Assembly (NCBI RefSeq): GCF_049943955.1
Contig: NZ_JBNFTW010000001.1
Coordinates: 186,001 to 250,000, forward strand
Direction: 5' to 3'
Length of the DNA stretch: 64,000 nucleotides
DNA from: Desulfosporosinus sp049943955
GTDB lineage: Bacteria > Bacillota > Desulfitobacteriia > Desulfitobacteriales > Desulfitobacteriaceae
Part shown: piece by piece, positions 26,377 through 35,504 of the stretch
How the letters are laid out: each line of letters opens with the position of its first letter
Numbering within the stretch: the first letter of the stretch is position 1
Notes under the pieces: model-generated
Seen by the model: the letters and a program-made list of their open reading frames with translations, nothing else
Database searches by the model: none
What the model was told of the DNA's origin: nothing
Translations under genes and position numbers: made by a program

Positions 26377-27738
26377 ATGTTATTAGAAGAGGGGCAAAAA
26401 GGATGTGTTAGTTTGCAAAAGGTCTATGTGCTCGATTCAAGTGTATTATTGCATAACCCGAGAGCGATTTTTCAATTCCAGGATAATGAGGTCGTTATTC
26501 CGTTTGTTGTTTTAGAGGAAATCGAAGGCAAAAAACGTCAGCAGGATAATGTTGGCCGAGCGGCTCGGGAGGCTGTTCGAAATCTGGATTATTTGCGGAA
26601 TTCCGGTCAGCTTTCTCAAGGAGTCCCTTTACCAGGCGGGGGAATAATTCGGATTGAACTTAATCATTATTCAAAGGAAATTCTTCCGCTTAAGTCCGAT
26701 ATGGGTTTAGCGGATAATAGAATTTTGGCAGTTTCCTTAAGTTTGGCCCATGAGGATGAGCGCAGTGTGATATTGGTTACGAAGGATATTGCTATGCGTG
26801 TTAAAGCTGATGCTTTGGGAATTTTGACGGAGGATTATTATAATGACAAGGTGGCTATGACTCAGATTACGGATGAAGTTTTGACTTTATCCCTGGAAGA
26901 TGAGCAGATCGATGAACTATACCGGAATAACTTTATTTATTGGCAAGAGCCTTTACCGGCCAATGGCTGTATTAAGACGGTTTTGAGTGATCAATGTGTC
27001 CTCCCGCTTGTTGCGTCGCCGGATGGCAATAAGCTGATTTATTGCCTGGGGCAAGGACGGGCTTCCTGGGATATTCGGCCTAAAAATATGGAACAGTCCT
27101 GGGCTTTGGAGATGCTCCACAATCCGGAAATAAAGTTGGTCAATCTGATGGGTCCGGCGGGGACGGGGAAGACCCTGCTTGCTTTAGCGAGTGGTTTGGA
27201 ACAGACGGTTCACGCTGAGAAATATGTTCGGCTGCTTTGTGCCCGGCCAATAATTCCTTTTGGCAAAGATATTGGTTTTCTTCCCGGGGAAAAGGAACAA
27301 AAGGTACGTCCCTATATGCAGCCTATTTATGACAATCTGGAGTTTTTGTTAAGGTCGAAGCGGGATAAGGAACGGGAGCGAAACAGTGAGTCTATTGTGG
27401 AGAGTGCCATTGATCTGCTGATTAAGAAAAAACAGCTGGAAATTGAAGTGCTCACATATATTCGGGGACGGAGTATTCCTAATCAATTTTTGATTATTGA
27501 TGAGGCTCAGAATCTGACGGCCCATGAGGTTAAGACGATTATAACGCGTGCCGGTGAGGGGACGAAAATTGTTCTTTGCGGGGATACGGATCAGATTGAT
27601 CATCCGTATTTGGATAGGGAAAGTAATGGGTTGGCGTATATTGCCTCACGGCTGAAAGGGCAGCCGTTCTATGGCCAGGTGCGGCTGATTCACGGGGAAC
27701 GGAGCGATTTGGCAACAAGGGCAGCAAGCTTGCTTTAG
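26377..27738 (+). CDS. PIN-PhoH family ATPase, 453 aa
   Basis: The N-terminal PIN nuclease domain (about 10-150) starts VYVLDSSVLLHNP and has further acidic residues at LEEIEG and SDMGLADNRI. The C-terminal PhoH-type P-loop ATPase (about 230-450) has GPAGTGKTLLALA (Walker A), LIIDEAQNLTAHEVKT (Walker B) and the RAGEGTKIVLCGDTDQIDHP segment. Such fusions (YlaK/PhoH2) are RNA helicase/nucleases in known cases. The start could be the ATG at 26377 or the TTG at 26413, which follows AAGGATG more closely and begins right at the PIN domain. A repeat copy begins directly after its stop. Confidence 0.92.
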   Translation: MLLEEGQKGCVSLQKVYVLDSSVLLHNPRAIFQFQDNEVVIPFVVLEEIEGKKRQQDNVGRAAREAVRNLDYLRNSGQLSQGVPLPGGGIIRIELNHYSKEILPLKSDMGLADNRILAVSLSLAHEDERSVILVTKDIAMRVKADALGILTEDYYNDKVAMTQITDEVLTLSLEDEQIDELYRNNFIYWQEPLPANGCIKTVLSDQCVLPLVASPDGNKLIYCLGQGRASWDIRPKNMEQSWALEMLHNPEIKLVNLMGPAGTGKTLLALASGLEQTVHAEKYVRLLCARPIIPFGKDIGFLPGEKEQKVRPYMQPIYDNLEFLLRSKRDKERERNSESIVESAIDLLIKKKQLEIEVLTYIRGRSIPNQFLIIDEAQNLTAHEVKTIITRAGEGTKIVLCGDTDQIDHPYLDRESNGLAYIASRLKGQPFYGQVRLIHGERSDLATRAASLL

Positions 27739-27744
27739 AGGGAG

Positions 27745-27905
27745 ATGGCGCTATGGCGGCGGCGCACGTCCGACGGCCATGGATGGCGAGAGGGGACCTG
27801 CGAGCCGCCCCGAGTCTGGGGTCAAGTCGCTTTCACGGAGTTTGCTGACTGCTTACGTAAAGACCTCGCGCTGCCTGACACTGCGTCCCTGGCTAAGGGG
27901 TCGAG
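27745..27905 (+). repeat. intergenic repeat, copy 4, with a variant hairpin head
   Basis: The head ATGGCGCTATGGCGGCGGCG (27745-27764) and the core GCCGCCCCGAGTCTGGGG onward match copy 1, but the hairpin loop has been replaced by about 40 unrelated bases (GGCCATGGATGGCG). The copy stops after GGCTAAGGGGTCG and lacks the terminator part. From 27906 to 28124 the sequence turns AT-rich with no gene seen. Confidence 0.8.
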
Positions 27906-28124
27906 CAAAGAGGCTGTTTGCATCTCAAAATGGAATCCCTTGCTTATTCGACAGGATAAGAAATACTTTGCAGCAGGAAAAAGAGGGAATTTACCGAAAT
28001 CAAAATTAAATAGGAGTTGCATGGCTCTGTCACAGCAGATGGTTGCTAATTTAATGTTTTTTAGCAAAGAAAAATCTCTGTGATATAATTGACTTGTAAT
28101 ATATGTAAAATAGGGAGAAGCGAT

Positions 28125-28667
28125 ATGGCCCTTGTAAAAGCCAGAACCATTTCTTACGAGGACTTTCTTAAACTCAGAGAAGCAAGTAATGATAAAGTGG
28201 AGTTTATTGATAACATCGTGTATATGACTCCAGCGCCGTCACCCCTACATCAGCGAATTTGTTTTCAAGTGGCTAAAATTTTGGATGGACATTTTACGGA
28301 TAAGAATTACCAGATGTTACAAGGAGTTAATATCAGGTTTTTGGATGATGAAAAAAGGAAAATTGGGGATGTGATCCCTGACATTACGGTGGTTTGTGGT
28401 AACAACGACATAAATTCAACTTTCATTGAGGAGATTCCAGTACTGATCGTCGAGGTTGTTTCACCATCTTCGGTTTATGCTGATAACATCGAAAAGGCTG
28501 CTCTGTACAAACGGTCAGGAGTGAAGGAATACTGGATCATTGATCCAAAATCAAAATGCATCACAGTCTGGAACTTTGTTTCCGATGAACAAATGATATA
28601 TCACGATGTTGCTAGGTCATATTTATTTGAAGGTTTAAGTGTAGAATTAAGCGATATATTTGTTTAG
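28125..28667 (+). CDS. Uma2 family (DUF820) putative endonuclease, 180 aa
   Basis: PD-(D/E)XK fold protein: FIDNIVYMTPAPSPLHQRI, then IPDITVVC and PVLIVEVVSPSS (catalytic D, ExV), then YKRSGVKEYWIIDP. The ATG at 28125 follows TAGGGAGAAG; an upstream in-frame ATG (28089) has none. The biochemical role of the family is not established; many copies occur in Firmicutes and cyanobacteria, often near mobile DNA. It stands alone here, next to a repeat copy. Confidence 0.93.
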   Translation: MALVKARTISYEDFLKLREASNDKVEFIDNIVYMTPAPSPLHQRICFQVAKILDGHFTDKNYQMLQGVNIRFLDDEKRKIGDVIPDITVVCGNNDINSTFIEEIPVLIVEVVSPSSVYADNIEKAALYKRSGVKEYWIIDPKSKCITVWNFVSDEQMIYHDVARSYLFEGLSVELSDIFV

Positions 28668-28828
28668 GGTAGAAGTGTGTGAATTTCAATCATTAGTTGT
28701 GACTGAGCCTTTATCATTTATATGGGCTTGTAATGGATTGCGAAGTTAGAGAGGGAATTATGGTGTTTTCGCAGATACGAGTGCAGAACTAATAGTCACC
28801 AATGGTAACCTGAATGGGGGTTCGGTCA

Positions 28829-29488
28829 ATGGAGCGTAAGCTGCGTAAGGTTTGGTGGTTTGTCCTTTTTGTGCTGGTGGTTTTGGCCATCTGGAAGCTG
28901 TTTTTGCCCCATGGCACAAATGCCTATTTGCAAAAATCTGCTGCTAACCGCGAAATTGTCGTTTACGTTGCCGGAGCCGTTAAAACCCCAGGGCTTGTTC
29001 ATCTAGCGCCGGATGCACGTTTGGATGATGCTTTGAAACAGGTTCATCTTTTACCGGAGGCTAATTTGGAGAGTATGAATCCGGCAGAACGCCTCAAGGA
29101 TGGGCAGAAGATTACGGTGCCTTATAAGAATCTTTCTGCTTCGTTAAACGGAGGTGTCGGAACTTCCCCGACGGGAGGCAGTGCTGAAAATGGTAGTGTG
29201 ACGAAGGGGGCAGGAGAGGTTTCCGGAAGTGGTGGTGCGGTGAGTGCCGGGGGAATGAGTACGGGAAAGGTTAGTGCGGGATCTGCTGAGGGTAAGATAA
29301 ATATTAATACGGCCGGGGTTACTGAGCTGGACAAGCTGCCTGGTGTGGGACCGGCGTTGGCAGGGAGGATTGTTCAGTACCGGACGGAGCACGGGTTTTT
29401 TTCCCAGCCGGAAGATCTGCAGAATGTTTCGGGTATTGGTGCGAAGACCTATGAGAAAATGGCTGCGCAAGTAACGGTAGGGCCATGA
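28829..29488 (+). CDS. comEA: competence protein ComEA, 219 aa
   Basis: Membrane-anchored DNA receptor for natural transformation. The N-terminal helix VWWFVLFVLVVLAIWKLF is followed by an SLBB domain (VYVAGAVKTPGLVHL), a Gly/Ser-rich linker (about 105-155) and a helix-hairpin-helix DNA-binding tail (ININTAGVTELDKLPGVGP, then FFSQPEDLQNVSGIGAKTYEK). The ATG at 28829 has GGGGG eight bases upstream; an ATG five codons earlier has a poorer site. The stop overlaps comEC by four bases. Confidence 0.95.
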   Translation: MERKLRKVWWFVLFVLVVLAIWKLFLPHGTNAYLQKSAANREIVVYVAGAVKTPGLVHLAPDARLDDALKQVHLLPEANLESMNPAERLKDGQKITVPYKNLSASLNGGVGTSPTGGSAENGSVTKGAGEVSGSGGAVSAGGMSTGKVSAGSAEGKININTAGVTELDKLPGVGPALAGRIVQYRTEHGFFSQPEDLQNVSGIGAKTYEKMAAQVTVGP

Positions 29489-31989
29489 GAGATCCCTGGG
29501 TTGGACGTTCGGCTGCTTTATTAGGCGGGGGGCTTTGCGCTGCTTTGATGCCTGAGTCTCTGCGCTTTTGGGTGTTTGGTGTTCTCTGCTTATTGGGGCT
29601 GCGCTTGGTCTTTTTTTGGCGGCCTCGTGATTTTATGGGCAAAGTATATCGGCCGGAGTTTTTGTTGTTGGCTGTTACTCTTTTGTTGGGTTATATGTAT
29701 GGGGCTTTAGCTGATAGAATGCTGTTGGAGCCGCTGACTTTGAATAGGGTTGAAGTCACCGGGACTCTTAGGGATTGGGATGTGGGGAGAGATAAGAGCG
29801 TCGGGGTACTCTTGGTTGAAAGGGCTGTGGCGGACGGTGAGCTACGGGAAGAGCTGGGAGGTCAGTCTTATCGCTTAGTTGTCTATGCGGATAAAGAGGG
29901 GAAAGTACCTGGACAATGGCAAGGGGTTCAGCCGGGAGATCGGGTTGAATTTTTGGGTCGTTTGGAGAGGCCGAAGCCGGTGGGTACACCAGGCGGTTTT
30001 GATTTGCGCTTGTACAATGCGGTCAGGGGGCTTAGCGGAACGTTGACAGCGCAGGGGGATGCTAAGCTGGCTGCTCTCGGAGAGCCGTCTTTGACTTGGA
30101 AAATACGCCACAACGTTCATAGACAGTTAGAAGCATGGGATCCTCAGGAAACAGGAGTTCTCGAAGGGATTTTCTTTGGCGATTCCAGTCATATTCCTTC
30201 TGAAATCCAAGAGCGCTATAAGGTAACTGGTGTTCTGCATGTTTTTGCCGCCTCGGGATCAAATGTTGCTTTTGTCATGGGATTGGCTTGGCTGGTTTTG
30301 GGTTTCCTGCCGAAACGGCTGCGGATTATTGGGTCGATTCTGGCACTGATTCTTTATGGTGCTTTATGCGGGGGAAATGCTCCCATTATCCGGGCAACTG
30401 TCTTAGGAGTTGCTGTTCTTTTAGGACGTCTTGGCCGGGGAAGGGTGGCAGCCCTTCGTTGGTTGTTCTTTAGCGGTGCTGGCTTATTTATCTTTAATCC
30501 TTTGCTGATTCGGGATCTTGGCTTTCAGCTGTCTTTTAGTGCGGCCTGGGGTCTGGTTGTACTTGTGCCCAGGTTTTTGCAAACAGCTTGCCTGCAAAGG
30601 GTTCCTGCTTTATTTCGAACGGTTTTGGCAAGCACCATAGGGGCTCAAGTGGCTACGCTGCCTCTGCTCGTAACGGCTTTTCACCGGTTGTCTCTCATCG
30701 GGCTCCTGGCTAATGTGCTGATTCTTTTTCTGCTAGGAAGTGTGCTGGAGATAGGCTTGATTGGAGTTATTGCCTCATTCTCCTGGCGTCTGTGTGCACC
30801 GCTTTTCCAGGTTAGTCTCTGGCTTTTGGGAGGGGCAAACGGGGTTTTGAAGGTACTGGCCGGCGTTCCTTGGGCAGATGTCTGGATTGTTAGTCCGGGA
30901 CCGCTTTTTGGCTTGGTCTGGTACGGAACCATTGGGGTTCTTCTCTGGGGAAAGGAGCGGACGTTTTTTAGTTTTAATGTCTGGCTGCTTTTTTTGAAAC
31001 GACGACTGGAAGCAGCCGCACTAAAGCTTATGACGTTGCGATGCGCTGAAATTAGTCATGGATTAAGGGCTTTGAGTGAAGGTATTTCTCAAAGCGGTTT
31101 AGCAATTAAAAGGCAACGTTTGTATTTTTGGTGTTCTAGCGGTCTTTTGTTCATGTTCGTTCTGCTTTGGAGTCCTTGGAATTTTTCAAGGGAGTTGGAA
31201 GTGGATTTGATTGATGTAGGACAAGGAGATTCAATTTTAATTCGAACTCCTGAACAACATGCCCTCTTAATTGATGCCGGTCCGCGCAGTCAGAGTTTTG
31301 ATACGGGGGAGCGGATCGTTTTGCCCTATTTGTTGAAAAGGGGAATCGGTCATTTAGATGCTGTATTGATTACTCATGAAGATCAGGATCACATCGGGGG
31401 AATTCGAGCTGTCTTAAATGTGATTCCTACTGATTGGATTGGGGTACCCAACGTGGGGGAGCGTCTAGAGAATGAAGAATGGGAAGGGGGACTTCCTGCA
31501 GGTTTGACTGTTCATTCCCCATTATTGAAGACATTACAAAGGGGAGATCGTATTGAGTTGGATTCCGGAGCTTTCTTGGAGGTTTTTGGCCCCCAAGAAG
31601 TTCTCGCTAACACTCATTCGGATCCCAACAATAATTCTTTGGTGATGATGCTCAATTATTCAGGACAGAAGGTATTTTTAACTGGGGATATGGAGCAAGA
31701 AGAAATGGCAGAGATCGCAGCTGCGGGAGAGACTTTTGAAGCAGACGTTTTCAAGGAGCCTCACCACGGAAGCCGTTTTTCTCTGGACAGATCCTGGCTT
31801 GATAGGCTCCATCCAAGTGCTGTGATTATTTCAGTTGGTAAAAATACTTTTGGCCATCCGGCTCCTGAGGTTTTGCAGTACTGGGGTGATCGTCACATTC
31901 CGGTCTATCGCACTGATGAGCAGGGTACGTTAAGAGTTTTATTTAAAGCAGGAATGATAGAAATTATTCCTGGCAGACAAGCATCTTAA
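29485..31989 (+). CDS. comEC: DNA internalization protein ComEC/Rec2, 834 aa
   Basis: Polytopic membrane channel for single-stranded DNA uptake. Order: short N-terminal membrane segment and soluble OB-like DUF4131 region, then the Competence domain (about 215-490; FGDSSHIPSEIQERYKVTG, HVFAASGSNVAFVMG), then a C-terminal metallo-beta-lactamase domain (about 570-830; LIDVGQGDSILIRTP, LLIDAGP, THEDQDHIGG, FKEPHHGS). Length is near normal for clostridial members. It starts with an ATGA overlap with comEA. Confidence 0.95.
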   Translation: MRDPWVGRSAALLGGGLCAALMPESLRFWVFGVLCLLGLRLVFFWRPRDFMGKVYRPEFLLLAVTLLLGYMYGALADRMLLEPLTLNRVEVTGTLRDWDVGRDKSVGVLLVERAVADGELREELGGQSYRLVVYADKEGKVPGQWQGVQPGDRVEFLGRLERPKPVGTPGGFDLRLYNAVRGLSGTLTAQGDAKLAALGEPSLTWKIRHNVHRQLEAWDPQETGVLEGIFFGDSSHIPSEIQERYKVTGVLHVFAASGSNVAFVMGLAWLVLGFLPKRLRIIGSILALILYGALCGGNAPIIRATVLGVAVLLGRLGRGRVAALRWLFFSGAGLFIFNPLLIRDLGFQLSFSAAWGLVVLVPRFLQTACLQRVPALFRTVLASTIGAQVATLPLLVTAFHRLSLIGLLANVLILFLLGSVLEIGLIGVIASFSWRLCAPLFQVSLWLLGGANGVLKVLAGVPWADVWIVSPGPLFGLVWYGTIGVLLWGKERTFFSFNVWLLFLKRRLEAAALKLMTLRCAEISHGLRALSEGISQSGLAIKRQRLYFWCSSGLLFMFVLLWSPWNFSRELEVDLIDVGQGDSILIRTPEQHALLIDAGPRSQSFDTGERIVLPYLLKRGIGHLDAVLITHEDQDHIGGIRAVLNVIPTDWIGVPNVGERLENEEWEGGLPAGLTVHSPLLKTLQRGDRIELDSGAFLEVFGPQEVLANTHSDPNNNSLVMMLNYSGQKVFLTGDMEQEEMAEIAAAGETFEADVFKEPHHGSRFSLDRSWLDRLHPSAVIISVGKNTFGHPAPEVLQYWGDRHIPVYRTDEQGTLRVLFKAGMIEIIPGRQAS

Positions 31990-32080
31990 AAAAGTTCTTC
32001 TGAGCCAGACTTTTATGTATAAAAAGGAAATATTGGGTAAGAATAACAAGGAACATCTCTTTTCTCCTCCTCTTTCTTTT

Positions 32081-32117
32081 GCCCCTTCACGATCATGAGT
32101 CGTGGAGGGCTTTTTTT
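32081..32117 (+). terminator. terminator after comEC
   Basis: GCCCCTTCACGA pairs with TCGTGGAGGGC around TCATGAG, followed by seven T. It closes the comEA-comEC unit and precedes holA. Confidence 0.85.
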
Positions 32118-32191
32118 CGTACAAGTCTGAGGAGTAAAATCTGGCTTTTTTTTGAGGTCTCGATTAAAATGAGCAAAGGGGGGTGGATTTC

Positions 32192-33190
32192 ATGAAAGAA
32201 ATTGAGCAAGTTAAGGCGAGTGTGGCAAAGGGTAAGATTCCACCCGTTTGTTTATGGTATGGTGAAGACCGTTTTTTGATGCAAGAGGCCTATGATGTTC
32301 TTAAGTCCTTCTATCTTCAGACAGATCCTTCCGGGAGCGGGATCGAACGTGTTTCGGCGAAGATTGTTGCTCCTGGTGATATTTGTGAAGTGGCTAATTC
32401 TATGTCTTTTTTTGCCAATCGTTTAGTTGTGGTTGAAGAAGTTACTTATTTTCAAGACGGACAGACTGCTGATCTCGAGCCTTTGCTGGGCTATCTCACG
32501 AATCCTAATCCTTCGACTTGTCTTCTGTTTCTGGCGGAAAATGTCCATAAAGGGAGGAAGCTTTATAAGGCTCTCGATCGAGCCGGGGAAATTCTGGAGT
32601 TTCGCTCTCCCAAACGACCGCAGGAATGGATCGAATGGCTGCAAGATGAAGTAAAACTTCGCGGAAAAACAATGAGCCGTCAGACTGTTTCTCAATTTAT
32701 TGAATGGGCCGGGCATAATACGGGTGTCCTAAGCCGAGAATTAGATAAACTTGAGATTTATACGGGAGATCGGAAGACGATCACAGTAGACGACTTTAAA
32801 GCAGTGACGACCCAAACTATTGAGGCGAGTGTCTTTCAACTTCTTGATGCGGTGGCGAAGCGCTCTGTCAAGGAGGCAATTATGGCCTTGCATGAAGTTC
32901 TGCGCAAGGAACATCCACTGAAGGTGCTAACGTTGCTGGTTCGTCAAGTACGGCTGCTCTTAGGCTGTAATGCTTTACGAGAACGGGGCGGAAGTGTATC
33001 TGAGGCTCCTTCTTCTTTGGGGATTTCACCCTTTGAAGCTCAAAAGTTATGGCAGCAATCCCTTCATCTCTCGACAGAGAAATTAACCCGCGGGCTGCAA
33101 GAATGTTTGAAGACAGATCTGGCCCTTAAAACAAGCGGCGGGGATTCAGGGCTTTTATTGGAAGTCATGATTGTGAAATTTTGTGAGTAA
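32192..33190 (+). CDS. holA: DNA polymerase III delta subunit, 332 aa
   Basis: Clamp-loader wrench subunit. Begins MKEIEQVKASVAKGKIPPVC and has the typical WYGEDRFLMQEAY, then VVVEEVTYF, LLFLAENVHKGRKLYKAL, and the later KLEIYTGDRKTITVDD and VFQLLDAVAKRSVKEAI. The ATG at 32192 has AAAGGGGGG at proper spacing; an in-frame GTG lies nine bases earlier within that site. holA next to comEC and rpsT is the standard Firmicutes arrangement. Confidence 0.95.
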   Translation: MKEIEQVKASVAKGKIPPVCLWYGEDRFLMQEAYDVLKSFYLQTDPSGSGIERVSAKIVAPGDICEVANSMSFFANRLVVVEEVTYFQDGQTADLEPLLGYLTNPNPSTCLLFLAENVHKGRKLYKALDRAGEILEFRSPKRPQEWIEWLQDEVKLRGKTMSRQTVSQFIEWAGHNTGVLSRELDKLEIYTGDRKTITVDDFKAVTTQTIEASVFQLLDAVAKRSVKEAIMALHEVLRKEHPLKVLTLLVRQVRLLLGCNALRERGGSVSEAPSSLGISPFEAQKLWQQSLHLSTEKLTRGLQECLKTDLALKTSGGDSGLLLEVMIVKFCE

Positions 33191-33225
33191 AAAAATACAA
33201 ATTACTTTTTAGAGCTAAAAAACGC

Positions 33226-33261
33226 AAAAAGAGAGCGACGATTAATCGTCGCTCTCTTTTT
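33226..33261. terminator. bidirectional terminator between holA and rpsT
   Basis: A perfect 36-base palindrome: AAAAAGAGAGCGACGATT followed by AATCGTCGCTCTCTTTTT. T runs lie on both strands, so it can stop holA and the convergent rpsT transcripts. Confidence 0.95.
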
Positions 33262-33284
33262 GTGTCATCGTAAGAAATATAAAC

Positions 33285-33557
33285 TTAACCTACTTTAGAA
33301 AATTGGGTTTTGAATCTCTTAGTCAGACGGGACTTTTTGCGAGCTGCTAGGTTCTTATGAATTAAACCCTTGGAGGAGGCTTTATCCAAAGCACGAGTAG
33401 CCTTTTTCAAAGCGAGTGCTGCAGTCTCAGAATCTGTGCTGATTGACTCTTCAAAACGTCGAATGGTCGTACGTAAAGCTGATTTCGCAGCAGCATTCTT
33501 AATCATGCGAGCTTTTCCCAACTCGACTCTTTTGATGGCAGATTTAATGTTTGGCAC
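33285..33557 (-). CDS. rpsT: 30S ribosomal protein S20, 90 aa
   Basis: Basic 16S rRNA-binding protein with the family's start MPNIKSAIKRVELGKAR, KSALRTTIRRFEE and the tail LIHKNLAARKKSRLTKRF. The start is a GTG preceded by AAAGGGGGTG. It is convergent with holA, which is its usual neighbour. Confidence 0.97.
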   Translation of the reverse strand: MPNIKSAIKRVELGKARMIKNAAAKSALRTTIRRFEESISTDSETAALALKKATRALDKASSKGLIHKNLAARKKSRLTKRFKTQFSKVG

Positions 33558-33749
33558 TAATAGTCACCCCCTTTGGTTGCGATATCCTCAGTTGTACACA
33601 AACTACATTTTAACATTTTGATTTAAAATTATCAAGGTAAATTAGGATGAGAATGGAATAAATAAATTTCTTGTTTTTTGTTAAAACTAGTTTCGTAGTT
33701 TAAAATTGCTTTCAAAAAAGCGAGAAAATAAATAAGGAGGGGTCTATCA

Positions 33750-34079
33750 ATGATAGGTATGATCGTAAGGTTTATCGTATCTGCTTTGGTTTTGTTATTA
33801 GTAAGCTACATTGTTCCCGGCTTGCGAGTCGCCGGTTTCACAGGTGCCCTAATTGCAGCGGTGGTGATTGCTGTTATTGGGTATCTGGTTGAATTGGCCT
33901 TTGGGAACAAGGTTTCACGGATGGGACGAGGTTCTATTGGCTTTATAACGGCAGCTGTAGTTATTTATTTGAGCCAGTTTATCGTTCCCGGTTCCATTTC
34001 AGTTTCCATTATTGGGGCTCTGTTAGCTTCCCTGGTTATTGGAATTGTGGATAGTTTTGTACCGACAACACTCCGTTAA
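33750..34079 (+). CDS. four-helix membrane protein of the PF04020 (YvlD/"phage holin") family, 109 aa
   Basis: Nearly all membrane-embedded: four helices, with VSYIVPGLRVAGFTGALIAA and SQFIVPGSISVSIIGALLAS as two internal half repeats, which is the layout of this family. A strong AAGGAGGGG precedes the ATG. Function is not established; the holin label comes from topology only and there are no phage genes nearby. Confidence 0.88.
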   Translation: MIGMIVRFIVSALVLLLVSYIVPGLRVAGFTGALIAAVVIAVIGYLVELAFGNKVSRMGRGSIGFITAAVVIYLSQFIVPGSISVSIIGALLASLVIGIVDSFVPTTLR

Positions 34080-34186
34080 TTATTTGGGGCTAACAAGACG
34101 ATAAACGTCTAAACAGAATTACTTTTTAGTTCTACTTAAGACTTGTCCCTCATATTTCTTCAATAGGAGAAAGGGGGACAAGTTCT

Positions 34187-35290
34187 TTGTTGCGGGAAAA
34201 TTATTATCATTATAATCATTACAATAATAAAAAAATCAAAGGCTGGAAATTTAAAGAATGGATGAGAGGATTGTTTTTTGGCCTGGTTAGCTGCCTCGTT
34301 CTGCTAAGCTTTATATATTCCGTTAAAAATGAAAGTTCAGTACAATTTGTCCAATTTTTAACACAGCAATCCTTTCCTTTTGAGGCGATCATGTTGGAAG
34401 GAATTCCGGGCTACTCTCAACCGCAGCGTGCACGCTTAGATGAGGTTAGGAGTCAGAGCTTAGCTACGGGTATGTATTTATTGACAGGTGTTAATGTTGC
34501 CGATCCTCGCACATTTTTTCTTAGTTATTTTTCTCCGCCTCCTGAAGGGCCGACTTGGTTGGGGTGGGCTTATAATCCTAAAGATCCGGAGTTTGAGGGA
34601 CCGATACTGGAACCTATTGAAAGCCCTCCTAAAGTGAATAATAATGCGGCAACGACTCCTGCGCCGCCGGTCTCCGGAGCCAAGGACGTTCTTGTAGGAA
34701 TTTACAATACGCATAACAGTGAATGTTATTCCGGAGATGGAGGCCCCGACCGCGAGCAAGGAGAAAATGGAGACGTGGTGACGGTAGGAGAAACTTTGAA
34801 AAAGGCCTTGGAGCAACATGGCATTGGAGCGGCTCATTCTTTGACCATCCATGATGGGGAGAATTTTATGACGGCATATTCCCGCTCTGTTAATACGGCA
34901 GCGAAACTACTTAAAGATTATCCAACCATTAAAATCTTAATAGACCTTCATCGGGATGGATTCCCGCCGGGGGTGTCCAAAGAGACAGTCAGCGTTAATG
35001 GTAAAGACGTCAGTCCGGCAATGGTTGTTATTGGCAAGAAAAATCCGCATTGGCAAATCAATGATGCTTTGGCTAAAGAACTTATTGCTTTAGGAAATAA
35101 GAAATATCCCGGGCTTTTTGAAGAGAATATAAGTTATGCCGATGATGCCCGCTACAATCAACACCTTTCCAATGGCGGGATATTGCTGGAATTTGGGAGT
35201 CAGCTCAACACATTAGCGGAAGCCAACGGCACAGCTGAAGCCGTCGCTGATATTTTGGCGGATTATCTTAAAGGAACGTCTAATAGATAA
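34187..35290 (+). CDS. spoIIP: stage II sporulation protein P, 367 aa
   Basis: Cell-wall amidase/endopeptidase that, with SpoIID and SpoIIM, thins septal peptidoglycan for engulfment of the forespore. It has a Tyr/Asn/Lys-rich start, one transmembrane helix (LFFGLVSCLVLLSFIYSV), a variable linker rich in Pro, and the catalytic domain (about 160-360) with VGIYNTHNSECY (metal His and Glu), ILIDLHRDGFP and GGILLEFGSQLNTL. The start is a TTG with GGGGGACAAG upstream. It is the direct evidence that the host forms endospores. Confidence 0.95.
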   Translation: MLRENYYHYNHYNNKKIKGWKFKEWMRGLFFGLVSCLVLLSFIYSVKNESSVQFVQFLTQQSFPFEAIMLEGIPGYSQPQRARLDEVRSQSLATGMYLLTGVNVADPRTFFLSYFSPPPEGPTWLGWAYNPKDPEFEGPILEPIESPPKVNNNAATTPAPPVSGAKDVLVGIYNTHNSECYSGDGGPDREQGENGDVVTVGETLKKALEQHGIGAAHSLTIHDGENFMTAYSRSVNTAAKLLKDYPTIKILIDLHRDGFPPGVSKETVSVNGKDVSPAMVVIGKKNPHWQINDALAKELIALGNKKYPGLFEENISYADDARYNQHLSNGGILLEFGSQLNTLAEANGTAEAVADILADYLKGTSNR

Positions 35291-35332
35291 CGTGAACATG
35301 CTCCTCTCACTACGTTCTGCGAACGTTGAAGT

Positions 35333-35358
35333 GGGGACTTCTTGCTAACGCGGTTAAA
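35333..35358. repeat. 26-bp repeat shared with 60817-60842 (opposite orientation)
   Basis: GGGGACTTCTTGCTAACG followed by CGGTTAAA between spoIIP and murJ. The reverse complement recurs with one change after the truncated Fe-S gene. Such short repeats often mark the ends of small non-autonomous elements or IS200/IS605 relatives; no transposase is visible. Confidence 0.7.
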
Positions 35359-35504
35359 GAATAAGAAGGAAGAATCATTTAGTATTACGGTACATGTCGC
35401 AAACAGTACCACCGATGAATAAAATTGTGTCCGTTTTCTTTATCCCCTGAAAAATGCTATAATGCGGAAGGTAAGACTAGGATGATGGGGAGAAGAGGTT
35501 AGAG

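Noticed and set aside
27745..28083. Frames starting in repeat copy 4
   Set aside because: Same repeat peptide as the copies after leuS, with no support beyond it; treated as non-coding.
33750..34079. Phage holin as a sign of a prophage
   Set aside because: The family is named for topology only and there are no phage structural or integrase genes around.
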